Shown: piece after piece, positions 1 to 8,064 of the stretch
How the letters are laid out: each line of letters opens with the position of its first letter
How positions within the stretch are numbered: position 1 is the first letter of the stretch
Source: Zhongshania aquatica
GTDB lineage: Bacteria > Pseudomonadota > Gammaproteobacteria > Pseudomonadales > Spongiibacteraceae
Direction of reading: 5' to 3'
DNA: 64,000 bases
NCBI RefSeq assembly: GCF_027257955.1
Contig: NZ_JANZNQ010000003.1
Coordinates: 124,001 to 188,000, forward strand
Translations under genes and position numbers: made by a program
The notes under the pieces: generated by a model
What the model was told of the DNA's origin: nothing
What the model saw: only the letters and a program-made list of their open reading frames with translations
Database searches by the model: none

Positions 1-234
1 TATGTGAAGGGAGACTATCGGGAAATACCCTGGTGGTCATTAGGGTCAGTGGTCACGGCGTTATTGTATATTTTACTTCCACTCGATGCGGTGCCAGACA
101 TCATCCCCATTGCGGGTTTTTTAGATGACGCCGTAGTGCTTAAGCTTTGCTTAGACTTGGTCTCTAAAGACCTAGAGAATTACAAACTTAATAAAGTGGC
201 ATCGACTCATGATGAGTCAGACGCCACCTCATAA
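1..234 (+). CDS. DUF1232 (YkvA-like) small membrane protein, 5' end outside the window
   Basis: The reading frame is open to the left edge, so the gene probably starts upstream; the GTG at position 4 is just the first possible start inside the window. The visible 77 codons hold the DUF1232 signature: a hydrophobic stretch followed by LLPLDAVPDIIPIAGFLDDAVVL, i.e. the conserved P-(L/I)-D-x-(I/V)-PD-(F/I)-IP-x-x-G-x-(L)DD pattern. Family members are small membrane-associated proteins of unknown function. The C-terminal tail is polar. It converges on bcp, with only 23 bp between the two stop codons. Confidence 0.8.
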   Translation, partial: YVKGDYREIPWWSLGSVVTALLYILLPLDAVPDIIPIAGFLDDAVVLKLCLDLVSKDLENYKLNKVASTHDESDATS

Positions 235-257
235 ACGCGATGATCTGCGGACGAAAC

Positions 258-755
258 TTATTCCACCAAACCTAATTCGTGAATCAGTTTTAACACGTCA
301 TCATGGTGCGTTTTCGTGTTGACCTTCGCCATGATGTGTTTGAGACGGCCGTCTTTACCAATGATAAACGTACTGCGCAAAATGCCGTCAAATTCCTTAC
401 CCATAAATTTCTTCGGGCCCCATGCACCGTATTTATCGGCAGTGCTGTGATCCTCATCAGACAGCAGTGTGAAGTTTAAGGGTTCTTCTTCTTTCTTGGG
501 GTTTTCTTCAAATTTCTTCAACTTAGCCACGGTATCTGGGCTGACACCAAGAACGACGGTATCTAATTTATCTAATTCTTTTTTGGTATCTCGAATACCA
601 CAGGCTTGTACCGTACAGCCCGGTGTTTTTGCTCTGGGGTAAAAATACAACACGACATTTTTCTTGTCTTTATAGTCTTTCAGGCTAACTTTTTTTCCGT
701 CTTGGTCCAGCAGCGCGAACGCTGGCGCAAGATTTCCAACTTTGGGTAAGGCCAT
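258..755 (-). CDS. bcp: Thiol peroxidase / peroxiredoxin, BCP (PrxQ) type
   Basis: This cytoplasmic peroxiredoxin reduces hydrogen peroxide and organic hydroperoxides with electrons from thioredoxin. The 165-residue product is of normal BCP length. It carries the AhpC/TSA fold core with YPRAKTPGCTVQACGIRD, giving the peroxidatic cysteine at Cys47 and the resolving cysteine at Cys52, five residues apart as in BCP/PrxQ proteins. Further on is the conserved LLSDEDHSTADKYGAW segment. The start is supported by GGAG eight bases upstream of the ATG. The lysine-rich stretch around residues 85-95 is a mild oddity. It stands alone between rmuC and the DUF1232 gene. Confidence 0.93.
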   Translation of the reverse strand: MALPKVGNLAPAFALLDQDGKKVSLKDYKDKKNVVLYFYPRAKTPGCTVQACGIRDTKKELDKLDTVVLGVSPDTVAKLKKFEENPKKEEEPLNFTLLSDEDHSTADKYGAWGPKKFMGKEFDGILRSTFIIGKDGRLKHIMAKVNTKTHHDDVLKLIHELGLVE

Positions 756-783
756 GTAAATTTCTCCTAATCTATTTGTTTAC

Positions 784-2247
784 TTATTCACTGTCAGTTA
801 CGTCGTAATCCGTCTTGTCGATATCCGCCCTATCGGTGAGCCCCACCGGCAACGTCTTTTTCACTTTGGCACCCAAGGCTTCTAAGCGGCTTACCCTCGA
901 CACCAAATTACCTTTACCTAGCGTCATTCTATTGAGGGTTTTCTCGTAGGCGTCGCGGCCTCGATCAAGGTGTTTACCGACGTCTTCTAAAGACTGCAAA
1001 ACCAGGGCAAATTGATCGTGCAATGCACCAGCCTGCTTCGCTATCTCATCTGCGTTTTGATTCTGCCGCTCATAACGCCAAATACTTTGCACTGTTCTTA
1101 GCGTAGCTAGTAGCGTCGTTGGCCCGACTACGATGATATTTTTCTCATACGCATTACGAAACAATTCTGGATCATGTTCAAACGCCGCCATAAAAGCCGC
1201 TTCAACGGGAATAAAAATAAAGACAAAATCGAGGGTTCGCAAACCTTCAATATGCTCATAACCCTTGGTACTTAAACCATTGATATGCGCTTTTACAGAC
1301 TGCGCATGTTCGCGCAGAAATGCCTGGCGTTCAGTTTCATCTTCGCTGCTGCAATAGCGTTCATAGGCAATTAACGACACTTTGGCATCGATCACGATAT
1401 CTTTATCATCGGGCAGATGGACGATAACGTCTGGCTGACGTCTTCGCCCGCTGTCGTCGGTAAAGCTAACTTGGGTTTCGTATTCGTGACCTTTGCGTAA
1501 ACCGGACTCTTCCAGTACACGCTCCAAAATAACCTCGCCCCAATTGCCCTGTGCTTTGTTGTCGCCCTTTAAGGCGCGGGTTAAGTTTTGCGCCTCTTTG
1601 CTGATACTGCGATTCATTTCCTGAAGATTTTTAAGCTGTTCTTTAAGCTCACCGCGCTCTCGATTCTCGTTGTCATAGATATGATCTACACGACCACGAA
1701 ATTCTTTTAGCTGTTCACGGAAAGGTTTTAACTGAACGTCAAGAGCATCTCTGCTATGCACCTGAAAGCGTTGACTTTTCTCATCAAAAATACGATTGGC
1801 CAGCTGTTCAAATTGCTCAGTGAGTTGCTTCTTGGCGTCACTAAGCAGCGCAATTTGCTCTGCAGTTGCAGTTTGCAAATGGGTGAACGCGCTCTCTTTA
1901 CGAGCTAAGGCATCGGCAAGTTCATGACTTTTTAGCTCTGCGCTGGCCAAATTTTGCTGCGCCGCCGCTAAGGATTCACCCTGAATGGTTAAACGCTCAC
2001 GAACAACGGCAAGCTCTCGTTCGCTGGCGACCGCTAGGCTTCGTGCCTCCTCCAGTTGGACAGCTAATTTAGCACCGACTTCAAGCTGATTGTCTAAAGC
2101 AGATTGCAAAGCCAGCGCTTTCTCTTCTTGTACACTCTGGTGTGCTCGGTTACTTCGCCCCATTAACAACGCAGATAAAACAGCGCCAAGGCACAATCCG
2201 ACAAAGGCAATTCCGGAGATCATTAATAAAAGCGGAGTATCCATCAA
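784..2247 (-). CDS. rmuC: DNA recombination protein RmuC
   Basis: RmuC limits DNA rearrangements at inverted repeats and is thought to act as a nuclease-like protein. The 487-residue product has an N-terminal membrane anchor (about residues 5-29), a long coiled coil (about 35-225, rich in A, E, Q, K), then the RmuC domain beginning near GNWGEVILERVLEESGL (residues 234-250). The core QPDVIVHLP...IVIDAKVS (residues 271-291) fits the PD-(D/E)xK-like active site of the family (Asp273, Asp287, Lys289). The acidic C-terminal tail is typical. It is transcribed in the same direction as bcp, with 28 bp between them. Confidence 0.92.
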   Translation of the reverse strand: MMDTPLLLMISGIAFVGLCLGAVLSALLMGRSNRAHQSVQEEKALALQSALDNQLEVGAKLAVQLEEARSLAVASERELAVVRERLTIQGESLAAAQQNLASAELKSHELADALARKESAFTHLQTATAEQIALLSDAKKQLTEQFEQLANRIFDEKSQRFQVHSRDALDVQLKPFREQLKEFRGRVDHIYDNENRERGELKEQLKNLQEMNRSISKEAQNLTRALKGDNKAQGNWGEVILERVLEESGLRKGHEYETQVSFTDDSGRRRQPDVIVHLPDDKDIVIDAKVSLIAYERYCSSEDETERQAFLREHAQSVKAHINGLSTKGYEHIEGLRTLDFVFIFIPVEAAFMAAFEHDPELFRNAYEKNIIVVGPTTLLATLRTVQSIWRYERQNQNADEIAKQAGALHDQFALVLQSLEDVGKHLDRGRDAYEKTLNRMTLGKGNLVSRVSRLEALGAKVKKTLPVGLTDRADIDKTDYDVTDSE

Positions 2248-2427
2248 AAAGTTAAAACCTTAGGTAGAGATAGTGAGTCAGCTGGCGCAAAGCGCAGCAC
2301 CTAGCTTTTGCTGGTAGCGAACGCGACACAGTATACAGAATACTGCCATGAAAAAGAGCGAGCAATCAGGTGCTTGCTCAGCCATTAAAACGAGCTGGCT
2401 GCTGAGCAAGTTTAGATGGGAATTAGC

Positions 2428-3360
2428 TTAGGCAGCCTGTAAGGACTTGGTGTCGGGCGCCAGAATCGTTCCCTGCGCTACAAGAACCGCGTCACCGCCG
2501 ATTCTTATTTTAAGAGCCGCAGTCACCTTTTTAACGAACTCAACTTGCAAAATACTTTGGCGACTAGCCTTGTGTCCGCGTTCGAGCCAAAAGGTGTGGG
2601 TTCCATCTGCTAATCCGCGGGTATCACACAAACTTGCGGCAAAGGCAGGGATCGCGGCACCCACTGGGGGGCTATCTTCATGGGCGATATATTGGCCAAG
2701 GATGCGCAGGTGAAAATCGGTTTGTAAAGATTCAGTTTCACTGCAGTACACCAGTATTTCGTTCACAGCAACAGATGACGCACTACTACGCGACCATGCT
2801 TCTAAGTTAAAACGTGCTCGGTAGACTGCATCCATCGAGCGCAACGGAACAATCAAATACGGCGAGTCACAACTGACAAAGAGCGTTTTTGCTTTTAGAG
2901 TTTCTATATCATTTGCGCCCAATCCTAGAACCTGCTGCAACTCTTTATTATCGGGAACGTAGCGGTCTATTTGCGGAGTCACAGACATGGATAGCTGGGT
3001 TAGTAAACGACCATTCTTTTGTGACAGAACCACGTCAAAAATTTTACGCCCCTGAGCAAAGTGAATGACACAATCGTCATCTGCGACTAACAAGGCTTTA
3101 CTATGAACCAGAGTTCGCGCCGCGGCCACAACACTATGACTTCCCACCGCGCGTTCACCTGCGGGTGAAAATACTCGTAGTTCTGCTGCCACATCACTGC
3201 TGCCAGGAAAAACAAACACCGTTTCAGGGTGATTCATCTCCTTGGCAATTAATGCCATTTGGGTATCGTCTAAACCGTCCGCCTGCGGAAATACTGATAT
3301 TTGCGCGCCGCTATAGGCAGATTGAGTAAATACGTCAACAGTGTGATAAGCATATTCCAT
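2428..3360 (-). CDS. PhzF-family epimerase/isomerase-like protein
   Basis: The 310-residue protein belongs to the PhzF superfamily, which has a two-domain diaminopimelate-epimerase-like fold and includes isomerases acting on small amino-acid-like substrates. The N-terminal YHTVDVFT opening, the EMNHPETVFVF segment with the conserved active-site glutamate (Glu46) and the GSH segment after SPAGERAV are family landmarks. The second half contains the usual G-x-x-I-A-H-ED-SPPVGAAI pattern. No phenazine pathway genes are nearby, so the substrate cannot be named. The gene is preceded by an A/T-rich spacer and is probably transcribed on its own. Confidence 0.82.
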   Translation of the reverse strand: MEYAYHTVDVFTQSAYSGAQISVFPQADGLDDTQMALIAKEMNHPETVFVFPGSSDVAAELRVFSPAGERAVGSHSVVAAARTLVHSKALLVADDDCVIHFAQGRKIFDVVLSQKNGRLLTQLSMSVTPQIDRYVPDNKELQQVLGLGANDIETLKAKTLFVSCDSPYLIVPLRSMDAVYRARFNLEAWSRSSASSVAVNEILVYCSETESLQTDFHLRILGQYIAHEDSPPVGAAIPAFAASLCDTRGLADGTHTFWLERGHKASRQSILQVEFVKKVTAALKIRIGGDAVLVAQGTILAPDTKSLQAA

Positions 3361-3495
3361 TTATTCTTCCTTATTTCGCAGGTTTTACTTGCCGAAGAAT
3401 AAAAAGCGTAGGGTGCGGGAGATTTTCTTCAGCGTGCTTAGTATTACCATAGCTCGATTTACAAAAATCACAAAAGATTCTTTTACCTGGTAAAA

Positions 3496-4071
3496 CTAAG
3501 CCTCACTATCTGACTTGGGATCCCAACCGACGTGTCGCGCCCAAGTCTTGCTTGGAATACTTACTCTTATGGGATATTCACCGCTTTTACGATCCTGAAA
3601 ATATTCAATAAGAACATCGGTCACAATCGGGAAAGCCAACTCAGACCAAGGAATTTCATCTTCAGAAAATAATTTACTTTCCAAACTTTCGGGGCCGACG
3701 CCAAAGCCACCGTCTAGCTCACCTCGGTAAAATACATAGACCTGATTAATATGGGGAATATCAAATAGGCGATAAAGAGTTTCACCTTTGACTTTCGCGG
3801 CGGCCTCTTCACGGGTTTCTCGCAAGGCGCCTTCTAACATGGTCTCGCCGTTTTCCATAAAACCGGCAGGAATAGTCCAATAACCCAACCTAGGCTCAAT
3901 AGCGCGGCGACACAGTAAGACTTGCTCTCCAGCAATAGGCAAACAGCCCACCACCACGTTGGGGTTTTGGTAGTGGATAATATTGCACTGCGGACATACA
4001 AAGCGGAGGCGATCATCTCCTGCAGGAATCTGTTTTACGATCTCAGTGCCACAATTACTACAGTATTTCAT
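3496..4071 (-). CDS. Nudix hydrolase with N-terminal zinc ribbon
   Basis: Nudix enzymes hydrolyse nucleoside diphosphates linked to another moiety. The 191-residue protein starts with a zinc ribbon (Cys4, Cys7, Cys26, Cys29), a feature shared with NADH pyrophosphatase-type and related Nudix proteins. The Nudix box starts at Gly70 (GFMENGE...REtrEE, Glu88/Glu89) and deviates only at its final glycine, which is alanine here. The segment QNPNVVVGCLP before the box is typical of this subgroup. Substrate is unknown. The next gene in the transcribed direction is the PhzF-like gene, 135 bp away. Confidence 0.85.
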   Translation of the reverse strand: MKYCSNCGTEIVKQIPAGDDRLRFVCPQCNIIHYQNPNVVVGCLPIAGEQVLLCRRAIEPRLGYWTIPAGFMENGETMLEGALRETREEAAAKVKGETLYRLFDIPHINQVYVFYRGELDGGFGVGPESLESKLFSEDEIPWSELAFPIVTDVLIEYFQDRKSGEYPIRVSIPSKTWARHVGWDPKSDSEA

Positions 4072-4093
4072 CGCCCTCCCTACTCCAGATAAC

Positions 4094-4570
4094 TTATCTT
4101 AACTCGCGATATTGGCCCGCGTGAAACACCAATGGTTTAGCACCTGGGCGGTTATCCATCTCGATGACTTTGCCAACCACGATGATATGGTCACCGCCAT
4201 CATAATGCGCCCAGGTCTCGCATTCAAAACTAGTTAACGCACCGCGTAATACTGGCGCGCCACTTTTACCTAATCGAAAATGATCATCACGCAAATCATG
4301 ATCACTTTTCTTTGAATAAAGATTAGACATCGCCATCTGATCGCTAGCCAACACATTAACCGTAAACGTCTTGGATTTATTAAATGCGTCTAGACATTCC
4401 GAATCATTACGCAAACTCCACAGAACCAGGGCGGGATCTAAGGACACCGAGGCAAATGAATTCACGGTCATGCCAAAGGGCTTGTACCCTGCAGGGTTTG
4501 CGGTAATTACACAGACGCCGGTGGAAAATTGGCCAAGGGCATTGCGAAACTCACGGGGATCTAAGCTCAT
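4094..4570 (-). CDS. Flavin reductase family protein (FMN-binding split barrel)
   Basis: The 158-residue product is a stand-alone flavin reductase-like domain of the DIM6/NTAB group, which bind FMN and often use NAD(P)H to feed reduced flavin to monooxygenases. Diagnostic segments are the opening REFRNALGQFSTGVCVIT, the MTVNSFASVSLDPALVLWSL flavin-binding strand-loop and the later DHIIVVGKV. No partner monooxygenase is encoded next to it, so its client is unknown. The gene lies 22 bp upstream of the Nudix gene on the same strand, compatible with co-transcription. Confidence 0.87.
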   Translation of the reverse strand: MSLDPREFRNALGQFSTGVCVITANPAGYKPFGMTVNSFASVSLDPALVLWSLRNDSECLDAFNKSKTFTVNVLASDQMAMSNLYSKKSDHDLRDDHFRLGKSGAPVLRGALTSFECETWAHYDGGDHIIVVGKVIEMDNRPGAKPLVFHAGQYRELR

Positions 4571-4730
4571 AAAATTTCCTAATTACACTGTTATTATGGC
4601 AGTTCAATACGTCGGCCACTTTTTGAATCGCATTGCTGCGTCACAAATAGCGGTGTGAATTGTTTGTGGCGTGGATTATACACACCGTGCGCCCGCAATT
4701 TCAGCTCGTAAGCCTACTCCGATCAGACTA

Positions 4731-5195
4731 TTAATCGTCAGAACTCCACCGATCAAGCGCCTGTGTATCTGACGCCCTCGCGTCTACCCATCTCTCTGCG
4801 CCATCCGCCCTGCGCTCTTTCTTCCAGAACGGCGCCTCCGACTTCAAAAAATCCATGATGAATTCACAAGCTGCAAAGGCGGCTTGCCGATGCATTGCGC
4901 CCACGCCGACAAATACGATTTGCGCTCCTGGTAGTAAAGCACCTACTCGATGTATCACCGTTACCGATAAAAGTGACCAACGCTGTGCTGCTCTATCGAT
5001 AATACTTTCAATACTGCGCTCAGTCATGCCTGGATAATGCTCTAACTCCATGGCCACAATGTCATCGCCCTCGTTATAGTCACGCATAACCCCAACAAAC
5101 TGGGTCACCGCCCCGCAACGACTGCTTTTCGCTAGCCCTCGGCACTCTTTACCGACATCAAAGTCTGCTTCCTGAATACTCACTCGCCGCTGCAC
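4731..5195 (-). CDS. moaE: Molybdopterin synthase catalytic (large) subunit
   Basis: MoaE, with MoaD, converts precursor Z (cyclic pyranopterin monophosphate) to molybdopterin by inserting the dithiolene sulfurs. The 154-residue protein matches family length and shows the catalytic lysines in FLKSEAPFWKKE (Lys119 and Lys125/126), plus the substrate-binding HRVGAL and MHRQAAFAAC motifs. It starts one base after the moaD stop, so the two are clearly co-translated. It is the last gene of a moaC-moaD-moaE unit. Confidence 0.95.
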   Translation of the reverse strand: MQRRVSIQEADFDVGKECRGLAKSSRCGAVTQFVGVMRDYNEGDDIVAMELEHYPGMTERSIESIIDRAAQRWSLLSVTVIHRVGALLPGAQIVFVGVGAMHRQAAFAACEFIMDFLKSEAPFWKKERRADGAERWVDARASDTQALDRWSSDD

Positions 5196-5196
5196 C

Positions 5197-5448
5197 TTAA
5201 CCTCCCGTTACTGGAGGATAAAAAGCAACTTCATCGCCATCAGTAACCAGATCGTCAGCCTTTGCTAATGTTTGGTTAACCGCACATAAGGTATTTTCAG
5301 CAAGTAAAACAGTAGCCCAATCAGCACCACCGTCAGAGATTAGCTGTTGTTTTAAATCGCTTACTGTCAGTGCCGATGTTATTTGCACATCCATACATGA
5401 CACGCCTAACTGCTCCCGATATTTTGCAAAAAACAGTACGGTAATCAC
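5197..5448 (-). CDS. moaD: Molybdopterin synthase sulfur carrier subunit
   Basis: MoaD is the ubiquitin-like sulfur carrier of molybdopterin synthase. The 83-residue product has the beta-grasp pattern and ends with the required Gly-Gly ([10 protein letters not shown]), the site that is adenylated and converted to a thiocarboxylate. Its start overlaps the end of moaC by four bases (ATGA-type junction), showing translational coupling. Confidence 0.94.
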   Translation of the reverse strand: MITVLFFAKYREQLGVSCMDVQITSALTVSDLKQQLISDGGADWATVLLAENTLCAVNQTLAKADDLVTDGDEVAFYPPVTGG

Positions 5449-5942
5449 GACTTCGTCTCGCTTTCCTCAGCAAACCACTCACCAGAACGACCACCTGACT
5501 TTGCCAGTAGTTTTATGTCAGACACAATCATGCCCTTATCTACCGCCTTACACATGTCATAAATGGTAAGTGCAGCCACAGACACTGCCGTTAAAGCTTC
5601 CATTTCAACGCCTGTTTGTCCCGCCAACTTGCACCGCGCCTTAATATGTACGGCATTTTTTTCATAATCTAGGGCAAACTCTAGTTTCACGGAAGACAAC
5701 ATCAATGGATGGCACAAGGGAATTAGGTCAGAGCACTTTTTAGCGCCTTGAATACCTGCAATTCTCGCCACTGCGAGCACATCGCCCTTTTTATGACCAC
5801 CGGACGCGATTAACGCTAGAGTTTCTGGCAACATTGTGACGGTGCCACTCGCCTGCGCTTCGCGCTGAGTAACCGCTTTATCGGTCACGTCCACCATCTG
5901 CGCATTACCCTGCTTATCGAAATGGCTTAACTCATTGTTCAT
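5445..5942 (-). CDS. moaC: Cyclic pyranopterin monophosphate synthase
   Basis: MoaC completes the first step of molybdenum cofactor synthesis, turning the MoaA product into cyclic pyranopterin monophosphate. The 165-residue sequence has the family landmarks [14 protein letters not shown] near the N terminus, the [17 protein letters not shown] segment, [23 protein letters not shown] and the C-terminal KSGGRSGEW. No moaA or moaB is visible in the window, so the first enzyme must be encoded elsewhere. It heads the moaCDE unit; the MBL hydrolase gene upstream ends 29 bp before it and may be part of the same transcript. Confidence 0.95.
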   Translation of the reverse strand: MNNELSHFDKQGNAQMVDVTDKAVTQREAQASGTVTMLPETLALIASGGHKKGDVLAVARIAGIQGAKKCSDLIPLCHPLMLSSVKLEFALDYEKNAVHIKARCKLAGQTGVEMEALTAVSVAALTIYDMCKAVDKGMIVSDIKLLAKSGGRSGEWFAEESETKS

Positions 5943-5971
5943 ACATTATTTCCAGATCTGTTGGTGTTATA

Positions 5972-6622
5972 TCAACCAAAGCGAGTATCAGCAACAAAGG
6001 GGTTGGTTTCTCGTTCGTGACCAAAAGTCGACGTGGGTCCATGACCAGGAATAAATGTAACGTCGTCACCGAGGGGCCACAACTTCGTTTGAATAGAGTT
6101 TACCAAGGTATCAAAATCGCCCCTGGGAAAGTCTGTGCGCCCAATAGAGCCTTGAAATAACACGTCTCCGACAATCGCTAGTCGAGCGGGCTCATGAAAA
6201 AACACCACGTGTCCGGGGGTATGACCTGGGCAAAACTTTACCGCGAGTGTTTGATTGCCAAAACTCACGCTGTCTTCATCTTCCAACCACTGATCTGGCG
6301 TGAAGGCGTCAGCGTGTGGAAAGCCCGTCATTTTGCACCAATCGGGTAATTTATCGATCCAGAAAGCATCTTCTTTCTGTGGCCCGATAATTTTTACACC
6401 GTATTTTTTGCGCATCACATCGGCAGCAGCACAGTGATCCATGTGACCATGGGTTAGATAAATAACCTCAAGCGTACCGCCTAATTCAGCAATAGCCGCT
6501 TCAATATTTTCAATATCTCCACCCGGATCAAAAATCGCCGCTTTACCGGTTTCTTCACAGACCATCACCGAGCAATTCTGCTGATAAGCCGTGACCGGCA
6601 CTATGGAACATTTAATTGTCAT
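5972..6622 (-). CDS. MBL-fold metallohydrolase, glyoxalase II-like
   Basis: The 216-residue protein has the metallo-beta-lactamase fold with the metal motif THGHMDH (His58, His60, Asp62, His63) and later CPGHTPGHVVF and FIPGHGPTSTFG histidines. Length and the N-terminal SIVPVTAYQQNCSVMVCEETGKAAIFDPGGD resemble the YcbL/type II glyoxalase-like hydrolases found across gammaproteobacteria. A role in thioester hydrolysis is likely but the substrate is not fixed by sequence. It is upstream of moaC on the same strand. Confidence 0.88.
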   Translation of the reverse strand: MTIKCSIVPVTAYQQNCSVMVCEETGKAAIFDPGGDIENIEAAIAELGGTLEVIYLTHGHMDHCAAADVMRKKYGVKIIGPQKEDAFWIDKLPDWCKMTGFPHADAFTPDQWLEDEDSVSFGNQTLAVKFCPGHTPGHVVFFHEPARLAIVGDVLFQGSIGRTDFPRGDFDTLVNSIQTKLWPLGDDVTFIPGHGPTSTFGHERETNPFVADTRFG

Positions 6623-6801
6623 ACGTCGTCGCTGTTCTTACCCGAAAACCTCAATGATAAGCAGTCACAGGCGAACTTAACAGCGCGAAGACGGATAACA
6701 TCAGAGAAAGACGATCAAACATTAAAAAGAAATAAGTAAAAGAAAGGATTACAGCGAGGGAATCGCAGCGACGTTATCGTAAATCTTGTAAATAAAGCGT
6801 G

Positions 6802-6825
6802 ACTCGGCGACTAAGGACGCCGAGT
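6802..6825 (-). terminator. Hairpin downstream of the 122-aa gene
   Basis: An 8-bp perfect stem (actcggcg / cgccgagt) with an 8-base loop lies just after the stop codon of the gene ending at 6834. The T-rich tract that follows on the minus strand is broken (GCTTTATTT), so this is a plausible but not strong intrinsic terminator. Confidence 0.5.
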
Positions 6826-6833
6826 GTCTTTTA

Positions 6834-7202
6834 CTATTTGTAGACAACTTGGCCGCGATACATCTGACGCGACTGCTGACGTTCTGAGGAAACCTGCGAA
6901 TGAGAAGGCAATTCCTTTTCACGAAAAACCTTAGTTCCTCTATAAGTCACTTCCGTGGTGTGACGTTCGGTAATATCTTCCTGTGATGACGTTGTCTTTG
7001 CCTCCAACTGAAAGGGGATTCCGCCCAACGCCATAATCTCAACCACTGTTTTTCGAGTAAACGGGTCGCGGCTCCGCTTACCCAAATCACCCAAACTCGT
7101 GAGCAAATTGGGATCCGCCAAACGAATTTTGGTCCCAAACTCAGCGAAAATACGAGCACGCAATTGCTGCAGTAGCGCTACCATTTCCGGAGAATACACC
7201 AT
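6834..7202 (-). CDS. Small conserved-looking protein of unknown function (YRG motifs)
   Basis: The 122-residue protein is not recognised. It has an amphipathic N-terminal helical region (about 5-20), a middle segment with LADPNLLTSLGDLGKRSRDPFTRKTV, and two short similar segments, TYRGTKVF and MYRGQVVY, the second at the extreme C terminus. The repeated YRG element recalls the small DUF4278-type YRG motif, but the match is too short for a family call. The coding frame is convincing: no signal peptide, balanced composition, and a stop followed directly by a hairpin. It is flanked by the MBL gene and the tRNA-Ser region. Confidence 0.65.
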   Translation of the reverse strand: MVYSPEMVALLQQLRARIFAEFGTKIRLADPNLLTSLGDLGKRSRDPFTRKTVVEIMALGGIPFQLEAKTTSSQEDITERHTTEVTYRGTKVFREKELPSHSQVSSERQQSRQMYRGQVVYK

Positions 7203-7420
7203 AGGACTCCTTTTCTAACCTGACATATCGATACAGAGCTGCATCGAACACACACGTAATCGCTACGCGGCTAATTTAAAGCAATAAGTGTTCCAAATAA
7301 CTTTCCCCAACAAGATGAATAACATAGCGCATCGCAACGAAGTTTATCGCACCAACACAGAACAGAAAATTAAGACCGCACCAACATGACGCGCGCGGGT
7401 GAAATCTATTTATTTCTCAA
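7203..7420. other. Non-coding spacer between the 122-aa gene and the tRNA-Ser region
   Basis: No coding sequence or RNA was recognised in this roughly 220-bp stretch. It must contain the promoter of the minus-strand 122-aa gene, and it ends where the candidate promoter for the tRNA-Ser cluster starts. Confidence 0.4.
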
Positions 7421-7449
7421 TTGCCATTATCACGGATATTGGTTAGAGT
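7421..7449 (+). promoter_or_regulatory. Candidate sigma-70 promoter for the tRNA-Ser cluster
   Basis: TTGCCA (7421-7426) and TAGAGT (7444-7449) are separated by exactly 17 bases and are followed by a G/C-rich discriminator (gccgccc). It precedes the first partial tRNA-Ser copy, so a transcript from here would contain the broken copies as well as the intact tRNA. Confidence 0.5.
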
Positions 7450-7492
7450 AGCCGCCCTCAAAACGCGGTAAAAGTTGTGTTGCGATAGATTT

Positions 7493-7616
7493 GATGAGGT
7501 GTCCGAGTGGCTGATTCGGAGGCTTTGCCCGGGAAAGCGCCCAACGGGCGATAACGAGCACGCAGGTGTGCGGACCTGACGCTCGTAAAACCATCTAAAA
7601 CTGTGCAGATTTAGAA
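7493..7616 (+). repeat. Broken tRNA-Ser 5' copy no. 1 with hairpin-rich spacer
   Basis: Bases 7496-7514 repeat the 5' part of the intact tRNA-Ser (acceptor end and D arm, tgaggtgtccgagtggctga). The match ends in the D arm and is replaced by a G/C-rich stretch with self-complementary parts (gcccg...cgggc, then acgagc...gctcgt). It cannot fold as a tRNA because the anticodon and T arms are absent. The unit ends with agaatttg, the sequence that also precedes the next two copies, so the units look like degenerate tandem repeats. Confidence 0.75.
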
Positions 7617-7782
7617 TTTGGTGAGGTGTCCGACAAGATTGTGCAACAATCTTGGACGTTGGCGCTTTGCGACGACGGGGCGCAGCCCCGAGCTCCGATA
7701 GGAGCGAGTCAATGGCTGAAGGAACGAGCGCTTAACGCTCGCTATTTGGGGAAACCCACTTCTAGCCTAAGACGAAGAATTT
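7617..7782 (+). repeat. Broken tRNA-Ser 5' copy no. 2 interrupted by hairpin element A
   Basis: ggtgaggtgtccga (7620-7633) repeats the tRNA-Ser 5' end. It is then interrupted by a perfect 9-bp hairpin (7634-7642 with 7646-7654), a ttggacg / gcgacga segment, a ggggc/gcccc hairpin and a gctcc/ggagc hairpin (7692-7705). After this the D-arm sequence resumes (ggctgaagga, from about 7714) and leads into another hairpin (cgagcg/cgctcg, 7725-7741). It is a tRNA-Ser copy split inside the D loop, not a functional tRNA. Confidence 0.75.
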
Positions 7783-7872
7783 GGTGAGGTGTCCGAGTGG
7801 CTGAAGGAGCACGCCTGGAAAGTGTGTAATGGGTCAAACTATTCGAGGGTTCGAATCCCTCCCTCACCGCCA
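7783..7872 (+). tRNA. tRNA-Ser (GGA anticodon)
   Basis: An intact 90-base class II tRNA with encoded CCA. The acceptor stem ggtgagg pairs with cctcacc, the D arm is tccgagtggctgaagga, the anticodon stem-loop carries tGGAaa, a variable arm follows, and the T arm is gagggTTCGAATccctc. The 5' half is almost identical to E. coli tRNA-Ser(GGA). It decodes UCC/UCU. It sits between broken copies of itself and is followed by a strong terminator. Confidence 0.97.
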
Positions 7873-7882
7873 TTAAGTAAAT

Positions 7883-7908
7883 AACCCGGCCTTTGTGCCG
7901 GGTTTTTT
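7883..7908 (+). terminator. Rho-independent terminator of tRNA-Ser
   Basis: aacccggc / gccgggtt forms an 8-bp stem with a 6-base loop (ctttgt) and is followed by a run of six T, eleven bases after the CCA end of the tRNA. Confidence 0.9.
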
Positions 7909-7920
7909 ATTTAAGCTGTT

Positions 7921-8054
7921 AGGGTCGGTGAGAACCCTCGCTGGGTTCGATAAATTGCGATCAGCAATTTAAACAAGCCGCGCTTCTCAGCGGCGCAGCC
8001 CGCAGGGGCAAATCAGCCCCTAGGATGATTTGATTTATCCCTCCCTCACCGCCA
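7921..8054 (+). repeat. Broken tRNA-Ser 3' copy with hairpin element B in the T loop
   Basis: gggttcga (7943-7950) and atccctccctcaccgcca (8037-8054) reproduce the T arm and 3' acceptor end of the tRNA-Ser, but about 86 bases are inserted in the T loop. The insert begins and ends with the inverted repeat gataaat / atttatc (7949-7955, 8033-8039) and contains three further hairpins: aaattgc/gcaattt (7952-7970), gccgc/gcggc (7977-7994) and aggggc/gcccct (8004-8021). The copied 3' end lies 182 bp after that of the intact tRNA. Confidence 0.78.
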
Positions 8055-8064
8055 TTAAATAAAT

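Noticed and set aside
7493-7782. Additional functional tRNA genes upstream of tRNA-Ser
   Set aside because: Only the 5' part of tRNA-Ser is present; no anticodon or T arm, so they cannot be functional.
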